Source: Planctomycetota bacterium
GTDB taxonomy: Bacteria; Planctomycetota; UBA1135; GCA-002686595
Assembly: GCA_016872715.1 (NCBI GenBank)
Contig: VGZD01000032.1
Location: 1-35,049, forward strand
Direction: 5' to 3'
Length of the DNA stretch: 35,049 nt
Part shown: one piece after another, positions 1 to 7,949 of the stretch
How positions within the stretch are numbered: position 1 is the first letter of the stretch
Layout of the letters: each line of letters begins with the position of its first letter
Program-made: the position numbers and the translations under genes
Notes under the pieces: generated by a model
The model's input: only the letters and a program-made list of their open reading frames with translations
Told to the model about the DNA's origin: nothing
Databases searched by the model: none

Positions 1-1236
1 CGCGGGCGGGGGCAACTCGCTGGCCGCAGCGCTCACATGCGCCGGCGGTGCGCTAGGAGGCGCCGGCGCGAGCGGAGGGCGGGGTGGCGCCCCCGAGGCG
101 AGCCGCGCCTCGAGCGCGATCAAGCGCTGCTCGAGCTGCGTCAGCGGCAAAGTCGTCTCCGGCCGACACAGGTCGAGCAGCGTGACCTCGAGCACGATGC
201 GCGCCTGCTGCGGCAGGAACTCCATGCGCTCGCGCGCGTGCAGCAACTCCTCGAGCCACAGTTGGAGGCGCTCGGGGCCGAGTCGCTTGGCGCGTTCGGC
301 GACCCGCGTGCGCAACTGCGCATCCGGCTCGTGCAGCGGCGCATCGGCAGGGCACAGCAGGCACAGCAGGCCCAGACGCAGGTGCGCGAGCAGCGCACCG
401 CAGAGTTCCGCCTCTCCCCCATCGGTGCGCGGCAGGACCGAGAGCAACGCCGCGCGTTCGCCCTTCTCGACCAGCGCGAGGATGCGCTCCACCTGCTCGG
501 CGCCACCTTGGGGCGCGACGCGGCGCACGTCCTCGACCGTCGGCCGATCGCCGACGAGCGCGAGCAACTGATCGGTGATCGAGAGCGCGTCGCGCAGCGA
601 GCCGCGCGCGAAGCGCGCCAGCTCGGCCGTGACGCCCGGCTCGGGCGCGATGCCCTCCTTGGCGAGCACCGTTTCGAGGTGCGCGGCGATGCGCGGCTCG
701 GGAATCAACGACAGGCGCACGACTTGGCAGCGCGAGCGCACGGTCTCGAGCACCTTGTCGAGCTCCGTCGTCGCGAACAGGAACTTCACGTGCGCCGGCG
801 GTTCCTCGAGCGTCTTGAGCAGCGCATTGAACGCCGCCTTCGACATCATGTGAACCTCGTCGATGATGTAGACCTTGTAGCGCGCGCGCATCGGCGCGAA
901 GCCGACCGCCTCCTTGAGCATGCGCACGTCGTCGACACCGGTGTTCGAAGCCGCGTCGAACTCGATCACGTCGACGTTGGCGCCGCTCTCCGTGTCCTTG
1001 CACTGGGCGCATTCGAGGCACGGCTCGGCGGTCGGCCCGCGCTCGCACAATAGCGCCTTGGCGAGAATTCGCGCGGTGGTGGTCTTGCCGGTGCCGCGCG
1101 GTCCGCAGAACAGATAGGCATGGCCGACGCGCTCGTCTTCGATCGCGCCCTGCAGCGTGCGCATCGCCGTCTCCTGACCCGCCACCTCGAGGAAGGTGCG
1201 GGGCCGGTACTTGCGCGCGAGCACGAGGTAGGACAT
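1..1236 (-). CDS. dnaX: DNA polymerase III subunit gamma/tau (partial, C-terminus off window)
   Basis: Clamp-loader ATPase that loads the beta sliding clamp in the replisome. The 412 visible residues start MSYLVLARKYRP. They carry the Walker A loop GPRGTGKTTT (about 45-54), the four zinc-module cysteines (C64, C73, C76, C79), Walker B with DE at 126-127, and the SRC sensor motif after the LFATTE segment. The frame is still open at the window edge in a Pro/Ala-rich linker, so the tau C-terminus and any programmed frameshift site are out of sight. I chose the ATG at 1236 because AGGATGG lies just upstream. An in-frame ATG at 1245 would add three residues. It is the last gene of a tadA-tRNA-Ser-ffs-dnaX cluster, an arrangement also known from Bacillus (tadA-scr-dnaX). 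Confidence 0.97.
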   Translation of the reverse strand, partial: MSYLVLARKYRPRTFLEVAGQETAMRTLQGAIEDERVGHAYLFCGPRGTGKTTTARILAKALLCERGPTAEPCLECAQCKDTESGANVDVIEFDAASNTGVDDVRMLKEAVGFAPMRARYKVYIIDEVHMMSKAAFNALLKTLEEPPAHVKFLFATTELDKVLETVRSRCQVVRLSLIPEPRIAAHLETVLAKEGIAPEPGVTAELARFARGSLRDALSITDQLLALVGDRPTVEDVRRVAPQGGAEQVERILALVEKGERAALLSVLPRTDGGEAELCGALLAHLRLGLLCLLCPADAPLHEPDAQLRTRVAERAKRLGPERLQLWLEELLHARERMEFLPQQARIVLEVTLLDLCRPETTLPLTQLEQRLIALEARLASGAPPRPPLAPAPPSAPPAHVSAAASELPPPA

Positions 1237-1324
1237 GCAAGCCATCCTAGCGTGCGGCGCGCGCTCCACGACGGCGCCTCACCGGGCGTGGGGAAAGCGC
1301 GCGAGGGAGCGCGGAGGAGAACCT

Positions 1325-1446
1325 CGCGCGCGCAAGTGGGCCCGGGCTGTCGCACTCGGGACCTGCGTTCTTAGGGCTGCTTCGTTCCCGACCTGACCCG
1401 GTTCGTACCGGCCCGCCGCGGCAGACCGAACCCACTTGCGCGCGCG
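1325..1446 (-). ncRNA. ffs: signal recognition particle RNA (4.5S type)
   Basis: RNA scaffold of the signal recognition particle, which binds Ffh and targets membrane proteins to the translocon. Read on the minus strand, positions 1399-1375 hold the family hallmark GGTCAGGTCGGGAACGAAGC, the Ffh-binding apical domain with its tetraloop. The ends form a perfect 16-bp inverted repeat (1325-1340 with 1431-1446), which closes one long hairpin as expected for the roughly 110-nt bacterial SRP RNA without an Alu domain. Mature ends are not determinable; 1331-1440 is a tighter estimate. The position between tRNA-Ser and dnaX matches the known genomic context of this RNA in other bacteria. Confidence 0.93.
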
Positions 1447-1479
1447 AAGAGCGAGACTTGCTCCGATGGGGTTGCGACC

Positions 1480-1497
1480 CGAGCGCGGCAGCGCTCG
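1480..1497 (-). other. hairpin between tRNA-Ser(GGA) and SRP RNA
   Basis: A perfect 7-bp stem CGAGCGC/GCGCTCG with a 4-nt loop lies downstream of tRNA-Ser(GGA) and upstream of the SRP RNA. There is no T-tract after it. It could be a weak terminator or a processing signal in the tRNA-to-ffs transcript; the function is unproven. Confidence 0.35.
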
Positions 1498-1510
1498 AGG
1501 CGACACCCCA

Positions 1511-1554
1511 ATCCCACGCGCGAGGAACCCACGCGCGAGAAACCCACTCGCGAG
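1511..1554. repeat. 15-bp tandem repeat, three copies
   Basis: Three near-identical 15-bp units with cores CCCACGCGCGAG at 1513, CCCACGCGCGAG at 1528 and CCCACTCGCGAG at 1543. The array ends a few bases from the 3' end of tRNA-Ser(GGA). It lies in the tRNA-ffs spacer and has no recognisable coding role. Confidence 0.75.
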
Positions 1555-1558
1555 GAGG

Positions 1559-1649
<91 letters not shown>

Positions 1650-1679
1650 GCCCGTGGACAGGGAGCGAGGAGCGAAAGA

Positions 1680-1769
1680 TGGCGGAGAGAGAGGGATTTG
1701 AACCCCCGGTGCCCTTGCAGGCACACCGGTTTTCGAAACCGGCGCGTTCAGCCGCTCCGCCATCTCTCC
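1680..1769 (-). tRNA. tRNA-Ser(CGA)
   Basis: Class II tRNA with acceptor GGAGAGA/TCTCTCC, G73 and an encoded CCA. The anticodon arm is CCGGT-TTCGAAA-ACCGG, with anticodon CGA reading UCG. It has a long variable arm. It starts only 17 nt after the tadA stop and ends 30 nt before tRNA-Ser(GGA), so the three are probably processed from one transcript. Confidence 0.97.
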
Positions 1770-1786
1770 GCCGCGCCAGACCCGTC

Positions 1787-2323
1787 CTAGGACAGGTCCG
1801 GCGTGTTCGTGCTCTCACGCGCCCTGCGGCGCTTGTCTTCAAAGAACCCGCGCAGGAGCGCGCGCACCTCGTCGGCGCACTCGCCCTCCGCGGTCTGGCA
1901 GCGGTGGTTCATCCGCGGGTCGGTCAGCACGTTCCCCAAGGAGACCACGCCGCCGAACTTCGGATCGCGCACCGACCAGACTACCCGAGCCACCCGTGCG
2001 TGGGACAGGGCCCCGGCGCACATGAAGCACGGTTCGACCGTGGTGTAGACCGTCGCACCGACGAGCCGCGCCGCCCCGACCACCGCCGCCGCCCGGCGGA
2101 GCGCGAGCACCTCGGCGTGGGCCGTGGGGTCGCAGTCCGTGCGGGTCCGGTTGTGGCCGCGAGCGACGAGCAGTCCGTCGATCACGACGATCGCGCCGAC
2201 CGGGACCTCGTCGAGGGCGAGGGCCGCGCGGGCCTCGACCAAGGCGAGTTCCAGCCCCTCGCGATCGCTCGCCACCTTCACGCTCCCAAGCGAGCGGTCC
2301 GCAGCGGATCCGTCTCGTTCCAT
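1787..2323 (-). CDS. tadA: tRNA-specific adenosine deaminase TadA
   Basis: Zinc enzyme that deaminates the wobble A34 of tRNA-Arg(ACG) to inosine. The 178 residues contain the substrate-side motif EVPVGA, the catalytic HAE (H69, E71, the proton shuttle) and the zinc motif PCxxCAGA (C99, C102). I chose the ATG at 2323 because the longer frame would run into the upstream tRNA-Arg gene. A GTG at 2275 is another possible start. Its tRNA substrate is encoded about 80 nt upstream on the same strand, and the shared promoter at 2521-2493 would make both together. Confidence 0.96.
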   Translation of the reverse strand: MERDGSAADRSLGSVKVASDREGLELALVEARAALALDEVPVGAIVVIDGLLVARGHNRTRTDCDPTAHAEVLALRRAAAVVGAARLVGATVYTTVEPCFMCAGALSHARVARVVWSVRDPKFGGVVSLGNVLTDPRMNHRCQTAEGECADEVRALLRGFFEDKRRRARESTNTPDLS

Positions 2324-2402
2324 GGAGCGTACGTCAGCAGGTCGCGGCCGTAGGAGGAGCTTGCTTCCGGCGCGGGGCGCTCGCCACGCCGGAGGCTTGT
2401 GC

Positions 2403-2479
2403 TGGTACACCCAGAAGGACTCGAACCTTCAACCTTCTGATCCGTAGTCAGATGCTCTATCCAATTGAGCTATGGGTGC
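2403..2479 (-). tRNA. tRNA-Arg(ACG)
   Basis: 77-nt tRNA. The acceptor is GCACCCA/TGGGTGT with a G1-U72 wobble, the discriminator is A73, and the CCA end is encoded. The anticodon arm is TCTGA-CTACGGA-TCAGA with anticodon ACG. Adenosine at the wobble position makes this the classic TadA substrate, needed as ICG to read CGU/CGC/CGA. It is the first gene behind the strong promoter at 2521-2493 and lies directly upstream of tadA. Confidence 0.97.
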
Positions 2480-2492
2480 GTAGGGGCGGAAA

Positions 2493-2521
2493 CTTGTAGT
2501 GACCGGCGCAGCCGCTGTCAA
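2493..2521 (-). promoter_or_regulatory. sigma70-type promoter for tRNA-Arg-tadA-tRNA-Ser-ffs-dnaX
   Basis: On the minus strand a perfect -35 TTGACA (2521-2516) is separated by 17 nt from TACAAG (2498-2493). Transcription would start about 7 nt further on, just before the tRNA-Arg 5' end at 2479. It is the only good promoter I see for the whole leftward cluster. Confidence 0.85.
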
Positions 2522-2581
2522 GGGCCGCGAAGCTTGGTTCGCCGCGTGGACTCGCGCGCGCAGGGGAGTAGGCTTTGCGCC

Positions 2582-3598
2582 ATGGCCGAACCTCGCGCTC
2601 CCTCCCACCTGATCAGCCTGGCCGACCTCGCCCCCGGGCAGGTGGGCGACCTCCTCGACCTTTCGATGCGGCTCAAGAACCGCCCAGCCAAGGCGAGTCT
2701 CTCGGGCAAGACCGTCGGCTTGTTGTTCTTCCGCGGCTCGCTGCGCACGCGCACCTCGTTCGAGGCCGCCATGACGCAGCTCGGAGGCAACACGATCAAC
2801 CTCTCCGCGGCGAGCGACTTCTGGGAGCTCGAGACCGCCGAGGGCACGATCATGGACGGACGCGCGCCCGAGCACGTCAAGGACGCGGCCGCCGTGCTCT
2901 CGTGCTACGCGAACGCGCTCGCGATTCGTCCCAAGCCCGTGGGCGCGAGCTGGGAAGTCGATCGACGCGACGCGGAGATCCGGCTCTGGGCGCGGCACGC
3001 GCGCGTGCCCGTGATCAACATGGAGAGCGTGCTGTGGCATCCGCTGCAGGCGCTCGCGGACTTGATGACTCTGCGCGAAACGCTCGGCGACCTGCGCGGG
3101 CGCAAGCTTTCATTCGTGTGGACCCAGTCCCCCACCGCGGCCAGCCCCGCGGCCGTGCACTCGCTGATGCTCGCGGCCGTCGCGCAGGGCATGCACGTGC
3201 GCATCGCGCACCCCGCGGGGTACGACCTCGACGGCGACGTGCTCTCGCAGGCGCGCGAGGCCGCGCGCGCGAGTGGAACCAGCGTGGAAAGCTGCTCGAA
3301 CGCTCAGGATGGCGTGCGTGGCACCCACGTCGTGTACGCGCGCTCGTGGCATGCGCTCGAGGACTACGGCAACCCGACGCTCGCGGCGAGTCGTCGCTCG
3401 CGCGCGAGTGGCTGGACGATCGACGAGAAGCTCATGGCGCTCGGCGACCACGCCCGACTCATGCACGCCATGCCCGTGCGCCGCAACCTCGAGGTCGTCG
3501 ACGCCGTGCTCGACGGGCCGCGCAGCCTCGTGGTCCAGCAGGCCGAGAACCGCCTGCACTCGCAGAAGGCCGTGCTGCAGCAGTTGCTCGGCGGCTAG
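2582..3598 (+). CDS. ornithine carbamoyltransferase family, probably N-acylornithine type
   Basis: Predicted to transfer a carbamoyl group from carbamoyl phosphate to ornithine or an N-acyl (acetyl/succinyl) ornithine in arginine biosynthesis. The 338 residues have the carbamoyl-phosphate loop SLRTRTSFE (53-61) and HPLQ (153-156). They also show VVYARSW and the C-terminal RRN...AENRLHSQKA pattern, which resembles acetyl- and succinyl-ornithine transcarbamylases more than anabolic ArgF. The near-universal HCLP motif is changed to HAMP (295-298), losing the cysteine. The ATG at 2582 has only a distant GGGAG upstream, and I see no clear promoter. Substrate specificity cannot be decided from sequence alone. 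It is transcribed divergently from tRNA-Arg. Confidence 0.85.
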   Translation: MAEPRAPSHLISLADLAPGQVGDLLDLSMRLKNRPAKASLSGKTVGLLFFRGSLRTRTSFEAAMTQLGGNTINLSAASDFWELETAEGTIMDGRAPEHVKDAAAVLSCYANALAIRPKPVGASWEVDRRDAEIRLWARHARVPVINMESVLWHPLQALADLMTLRETLGDLRGRKLSFVWTQSPTAASPAAVHSLMLAAVAQGMHVRIAHPAGYDLDGDVLSQAREAARASGTSVESCSNAQDGVRGTHVVYARSWHALEDYGNPTLAASRRSRASGWTIDEKLMALGDHARLMHAMPVRRNLEVVDAVLDGPRSLVVQQAENRLHSQKAVLQQLLGG

Positions 3599-3604
3599 AC
3601 GCAC

Positions 3605-3633
3605 CGCGCGCGCTCGATGCGCAAGCGCGCGCG
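3605..3633 (+). terminator. hairpin after the carbamoyltransferase gene
   Basis: A 10-bp perfect inverted repeat, CGCGCGCGCT (3605-3614) with AGCGCGCGCG (3624-3633), starts 7 nt after the stop codon with a 9-nt loop. No T-tract follows, so it may be a weak or Rho-assisted terminator. The rest of the gap before dnaE has no convincing promoter. Confidence 0.45.
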
Positions 3634-3752
3634 TCCCCGCGGGGCTCGCCGCGCGCGCCAGTTTCGGCCTGTTTTTGGCCCGCTTGCGCCGCGACGGCAC
3701 GGCGCGCCCGCGCTAGCCTTGCCGGAGCTCTCAACCGCGCGCGGAGCTCCCC

Positions 3753-6700
3753 ATGTCGGCACCGGATTTCGTCCACCTGCACGTCCACAGCGAGTATTCG
3801 CTGCTCGATGGCGCCAACCGCATCGAGGACCTCGTGCGAGCCTGCGTGGACGACGCGCAGGGCGCGATCGCGCTGACCGACCACGGCAACATGTTCGGCG
3901 CGATCGAGCTCTACCAGAAAGCGCGCGCGCACAGGATCAAGCCGCTGCTCGGCTGCGAGGTCTACATCGCCAAGCGCTCGCGCCTGCAGCCGCACAACAA
4001 GAACGAGAACGGCTACCACCACCTCACGCTGCTCGCGCGCAATCACGAGGGCTACCGCAACCTGCTCAAGCTGTGCTCCGAGGCCTACATCAACGGCCTG
4101 CACACGCGCCCGCGGATCGACAAGGAGCTGCTCTCGCGCCACGCCGCGGGCATTTCGTGCCTCTCGGGCTGCCTCGCCGGCGAGGTCAACCAGCTCTTCC
4201 TGCGCGGCGACGAGAAAAAAGCCGAGGACGTCGCCACCGAGTTCCGCGACCTGTTCGGAGCGGAGCATTTCTGGCTCGAATTGCAGCGCAACGGCATCGA
4301 CATCCAAGACAAGGCCAACGAGGCCCTCTGGCGACTGCACCAGCGCACCGCGATTCCGATCGTCGCGACCAACGACATCCACTACCTGCGACACGAGGAC
4401 TGCAACGCGCAGGACGTGCTCCTGTGCATCAACACCGGCGCCAAGCGCTCGGACGAGAAGCGCTTCCGCTTCGACACCGACTCGCTCTTCTTCCGCAGCC
4501 GCGCGCAGATGGGCGAGATCTTCCGCGACCTGCCCGAGGCGCTCAAGGCGACCATGGATGTCGCGGCGCAGGTCGATCTCACGATCGAGATGGGCAAGTA
4601 CCGCGTGCCGGTCTTCCGCTCCGACTCCGGCGAGAGCCCCGACGAGCTGTTCGATCGCCTGTGCGACGAGGGCCTGCGCCGCCTGTACGGCACCGACAAC
4701 GCGTCGGCGCGCGAGCGCCTCGAGTACGAGAAGAGGGTCATCCGAGAGATGGGCTTCGTCTCCTACTTCCTGATCGTGTGGGACCTGATCCGCTGGGCGC
4801 GCGAGAACGACGTGCCGGTCGGTCCCGGCCGCGGCTCGGCGGCGGGCGCGATAGTCGCCTACGTGCTCGGCATCACGAAGGTCGAGCCGCTCAAGTACGA
4901 CCTCCTGTTCGAGCGCTTCCTGAACAGCGCGCGCGTGTCGATGCCCGATATCGACATCGACTTCTGCAAGGAGGGCCGCGAGAAGGTCCTCGCCTACACG
5001 CGCCGACGGTACGGCGACGAGCACGTCGCGCAGATCGTGACCTTCGGAACGATGGCGTCGCGCACGGTGGTGCGCGACGTCGGGCGCGTGCTCGACGTGC
5101 CGCTCAAGGACATCGACCGCCTCGCGAAGAAGATTCAGGCCGGCCCCAACGCCCCCTCGCTCGCCGAGGCGCTCGAGAAGGACCCGGAGCTCATCGCGAT
5201 CAAGAACGAGAGCCCGCAATTCGCCGAGGTGTTCGAGTTCTCGACCAAGCTCGAGGGCATGGCGCGCCACATCTCGACGCACGCCGCCGGCGTCGTGATC
5301 GCCGACCGACCGATCATGGACTACGTGCCGCTCGCGCGGCACGACGCGGACATCGTCACCCAGTGGCCGGCGCCGCAGCTCGAGGAGCTCGGGCTGCTCA
5401 AGATGGACTACCTCGGCCTGCGCACGCTGACGATCCTCGAGCGCACGCTCGAGTACCTGCGCGCGCGCGGCATCACGCCGCCGGATCTCGACCACTTGCC
5501 CGACGATCCGCGCACCTACCAGATGCTGACGGCCGGCGACACGCTGGCCGTGTTCCAGCTCGAATCCGAGGGCATGCGCAAGCTGCTCGCGCGCATCAAA
5601 CCCGACCGTTTCGAGGACCTGATCGCCGTGCTCGCGCTCTATCGACCCGGCCCGCTCGAATCGGGCATGGACTCGATGTTCACGCGCCGCAAGCACGGTG
5701 AAGAACAGGTCAGCTACCCCCACGCCTCGGTCGAGCCGATCCTGCGCGACACCTACGGGTGCATCGTCTATCAGGAGCAGGTCATGCTCATCTCGAGCGC
5801 GCTCGGCGGCTTCTCGCTCAACGAAGCCGACAACCTGCGCAAGGCGATGGGCAAGAAGAAGCCCGAGATCATGGAGAAATTCGCCGCGCAGTTCGTCGCC
5901 GGCGCCGTGAAGAACGGTTGCCCCGAGGCGGACGCACGCGAGCTGTGGGACAACATCGTCAAGTTCGGCGGCTACGGCTTCAACAAGTCGCACTCGACGG
6001 CCTACGCGCTGATCACGTACCAGACCGCCTACTTGAAGGCGAACCACCGCGTCGAATTCCTCGCGGCCAACCTGGCCTGCGAAATGGAAACCTCGGACAA
6101 GGTCAAGGCGCTCGTCGACGACGCGCGGCGCGCGCGCGTGGCGGTGCTGCCGCCGGATCTGCGGCACTCTCGCTGGCACTTCGTCCCCGAGGAGCAGTCG
6201 ATCCGCTACGGCCTCGGCGCGATCAAGGGCACGGGCGAGCGCGCGATTGGGTCGCTGCTCGCTGCCCGCCAGCGCCTCTCGGAGCGACGCGCGGGCCTCT
6301 CGCTGCACGAGCTGTGCCGCGAGTGCGATCCCGCCGAGGTGCCGAAGCTGTGCTGGGAGACGCTGATCAAGGCCGGCGGCTTCGACTTCACGGGGCACAA
6401 CCGCGGCGCCGTGCTCGCCTCGCTCGAGGTCGCGATGACCGAAGCGCAGCGCGCGGCCGCGGACCGCCGCTCGGGCCAAGGCTCGCTGTTCGGCGCTCCT
6501 GCACCGGCGGCGCGCGCGAGCGCGGCGCCGACCGCGGGCGACGGCATCGACGACTCGAAGGCTTGGTCGAACACAGACACGCTCAAGGCGGAGCGCGAGG
6601 CGCTCGGCTTCTACCTCTCCGGTCACCCGCTGGAGGAGCGCGCGGGCCTGTTCGCGATGCTCTCGAACTGCACCACCGCGCAGCTCGGCGAGCGCTCGAG

Positions 6701-7214
6701 CGAGACGGAAGTCCAACTCGCTGGCTTGGTCGTCTCGCTCGCCGTCAACGTGGTCAAGAACGGCAAGCTCGCGGGTCAGAAGATGGGCCGCATGCGGCTC
6801 GAGGACCTCGAAGGCGGCGTGAACGTCACCGTCTTCCCCAAGGCCTACGAGCAGCACAAGGCCAAGCTGGTCGAGGACACGGTGGTCGTCGTGCGCGGCA
6901 AGCTCGAGGAGCGCGCGGAGGAGCCGGGCCTATTGCTCGTCGACGTGCTGAGCGTGGAAGAGGCGCTCGCGCGCTTCGAGGGCGGCGTGATCGTCCACAT
7001 CGAGCCCGAGGACAAGGACCTGCTGATGCCGCTGCGGGACACGCTGCGACGCCATGTGGGACGCCGACCGGTCTACCTGCAGGTGCGCGGGACCGACGGC
7101 TCCATCCGGCGCGTGCGCACCGCCGCGGACTGCCATGTGCGCATCTCGGCCGAGCTCGCCGAACAGGTCGACCGCTTGCTCGGCAAGGGTCGGATGCGAC
7201 TCGCGCGGCTCTAG
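3753..7214 (+). CDS. dnaE: DNA polymerase III subunit alpha
   Basis: Catalytic subunit of the replicative polymerase. The 1153 residues, a normal DnaE1 length, start with the PHP domain (HLHVHSEYSLLDG, then TDHGN and GCEVYI). The polymerase core has GPGRGSAAGA and the catalytic aspartates in PDIDID (D401, D403), with a third in MDYLGL (D552). The helix-hairpin-helix region and an OB-fold (around VQLAGLVVSL) follow, and the C-terminal tau-binding part is present. The ATG at 3753 has GGAG about 8 nt upstream. It converges with the ribosomal cluster. Its TAG stop overlaps the first base of a 13-bp tandem repeat array. Confidence 0.98.
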   Translation: MSAPDFVHLHVHSEYSLLDGANRIEDLVRACVDDAQGAIALTDHGNMFGAIELYQKARAHRIKPLLGCEVYIAKRSRLQPHNKNENGYHHLTLLARNHEGYRNLLKLCSEAYINGLHTRPRIDKELLSRHAAGISCLSGCLAGEVNQLFLRGDEKKAEDVATEFRDLFGAEHFWLELQRNGIDIQDKANEALWRLHQRTAIPIVATNDIHYLRHEDCNAQDVLLCINTGAKRSDEKRFRFDTDSLFFRSRAQMGEIFRDLPEALKATMDVAAQVDLTIEMGKYRVPVFRSDSGESPDELFDRLCDEGLRRLYGTDNASARERLEYEKRVIREMGFVSYFLIVWDLIRWARENDVPVGPGRGSAAGAIVAYVLGITKVEPLKYDLLFERFLNSARVSMPDIDIDFCKEGREKVLAYTRRRYGDEHVAQIVTFGTMASRTVVRDVGRVLDVPLKDIDRLAKKIQAGPNAPSLAEALEKDPELIAIKNESPQFAEVFEFSTKLEGMARHISTHAAGVVIADRPIMDYVPLARHDADIVTQWPAPQLEELGLLKMDYLGLRTLTILERTLEYLRARGITPPDLDHLPDDPRTYQMLTAGDTLAVFQLESEGMRKLLARIKPDRFEDLIAVLALYRPGPLESGMDSMFTRRKHGEEQVSYPHASVEPILRDTYGCIVYQEQVMLISSALGGFSLNEADNLRKAMGKKKPEIMEKFAAQFVAGAVKNGCPEADARELWDNIVKFGGYGFNKSHSTAYALITYQTAYLKANHRVEFLAANLACEMETSDKVKALVDDARRARVAVLPPDLRHSRWHFVPEEQSIRYGLGAIKGTGERAIGSLLAARQRLSERRAGLSLHELCRECDPAEVPKLCWETLIKAGGFDFTGHNRGAVLASLEVAMTEAQRAAADRRSGQGSLFGAPAPAARASAAPTAGDGIDDSKAWSNTDTLKAEREALGFYLSGHPLEERAGLFAMLSNCTTAQLGERSSETEVQLAGLVVSLAVNVVKNGKLAGQKMGRMRLEDLEGGVNVTVFPKAYEQHKAKLVEDTVVVVRGKLEERAEEPGLLLVDVLSVEEALARFEGGVIVHIEPEDKDLLMPLRDTLRRHVGRRPVYLQVRGTDGSIRRVRTAADCHVRISAELAEQVDRLLGKGRMRLARL

Positions 7215-7349
7215 GCAAGGGCCCTGGGCAAGGGCTCTGGGCAAGGGCCCTAGGCAAGGGCTCTGGGCAAGGGCCCTAGGCAAGGGCCCTAGGCAAGGGC
7301 TCTGGGCAAGGGCGCTGGGCAAGGGCTCTGGGCAAGGGCTCTGGGCAAG
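7214..7349. repeat. 13-bp tandem repeat (minisatellite), 10 full copies plus a partial
   Basis: Copies of GGCAAGGGCYCTR recur at exactly 13-bp spacing. The first begins at the last base of the dnaE stop and the array ends with a partial GGCAAG at 7344-7349. Only the positions Y and R and one C-to-G change (about 7313) vary. Some units create AGGGCCCT palindromes. The period is not a multiple of three, so it is not a coding repeat. The dnaE 3' end carries the same words (GGCAAGGG at 7182-7189 and GGCTCTAG at the stop), which suggests the array was seeded there. Confidence 0.95.
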
Positions 7350-7404
7350 CGTGGCGGGCGGGTCGCGAGCGCTCGGGGCTCGCAACCTCGGGCCGTGGAA
7401 ACGG

Positions 7405-7438
7405 AGCTGGCCGCCCGCGTCCTCGCGAGCGGCCAGCT
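7405..7438. terminator. hairpin between convergent dnaE and rplQ
   Basis: A perfect 10-bp inverted repeat AGCTGGCCGC/GCGGCCAGCT with a 14-nt loop lies 26 nt after the rplQ stop and about 190 nt after the dnaE stop. On the plus strand it is followed by TTGCTTTCG and on the minus strand by CCGTTTCC, both weakly T-rich. It is the best candidate for a bidirectional terminator at the end of the ribosomal superoperon. Confidence 0.6.
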
Positions 7439-7464
7439 TGCTTTCGAGCAGCTCGAGACGTCGG

Positions 7465-7914
7465 CTACGCGTCGGCGCCGGCCTTGCCGGTCTGCTTCTT
7501 CGCCGGCGCCTTGGCCTCGGCGGCAGCGGCCGGTGCGGCGGCGTCCTGCTTGGGCGTGCGCTCGACGAACTCGATGATCGCCTGCTCGCCACCGTCACCG
7601 AGGCGACGCTTGGCCATCTTGAGGATGCGCAGATAGCCGCCCGGACGACCCTTGAAGCGCGGTCCGATGACCTCGAACAGCTTCTTGGTGGCCGTCCTGT
7701 CTCCGAGGCGCGACTGCACCAGCCGACGACGATGGATCGTGGCTTGCTTGGAGAGGGTCACGAGCTTCTCCACGAAGGGGCGCAGGTTGCGGGCCTTCGG
7801 GAGCGTCGTCTTGACGCGCTCGTGAGTGATCAGGCTCGCCGCCAGGTTGCGAATCATCGCATCCCGGTGGGCTGTGGTGCGGGAAAGGTGGTTGCCTGCT
7901 CGTCCGTGACGCAT
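7465..7914 (-). CDS. rplQ: 50S ribosomal protein L17
   Basis: Large-subunit protein near the exit tunnel. The 149 residues start MRHGRAGNHLSRTTAHRDAM, the family signature, with the conserved LITHERVKTTLPKA following. The last 30 or so residues are an Ala/Lys-rich tail beyond the usual roughly 120-residue core. It is the last gene of the alpha-operon segment, 35 nt after rpoA. Confidence 0.97.
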   Translation of the reverse strand: MRHGRAGNHLSRTTAHRDAMIRNLAASLITHERVKTTLPKARNLRPFVEKLVTLSKQATIHRRRLVQSRLGDRTATKKLFEVIGPRFKGRPGGYLRILKMAKRRLGDGGEQAIIEFVERTPKQDAAAPAAAAEAKAPAKKQTGKAGADA

Positions 7915-7949
7915 GGCGCTTCGTTCTCAGGTTGGGACCGCGGTGCGGT

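Noticed and set aside
7214..7349. CRISPR array
   Set aside because: The unit is 13 bp with no spacers between copies, so it is a simple tandem repeat.
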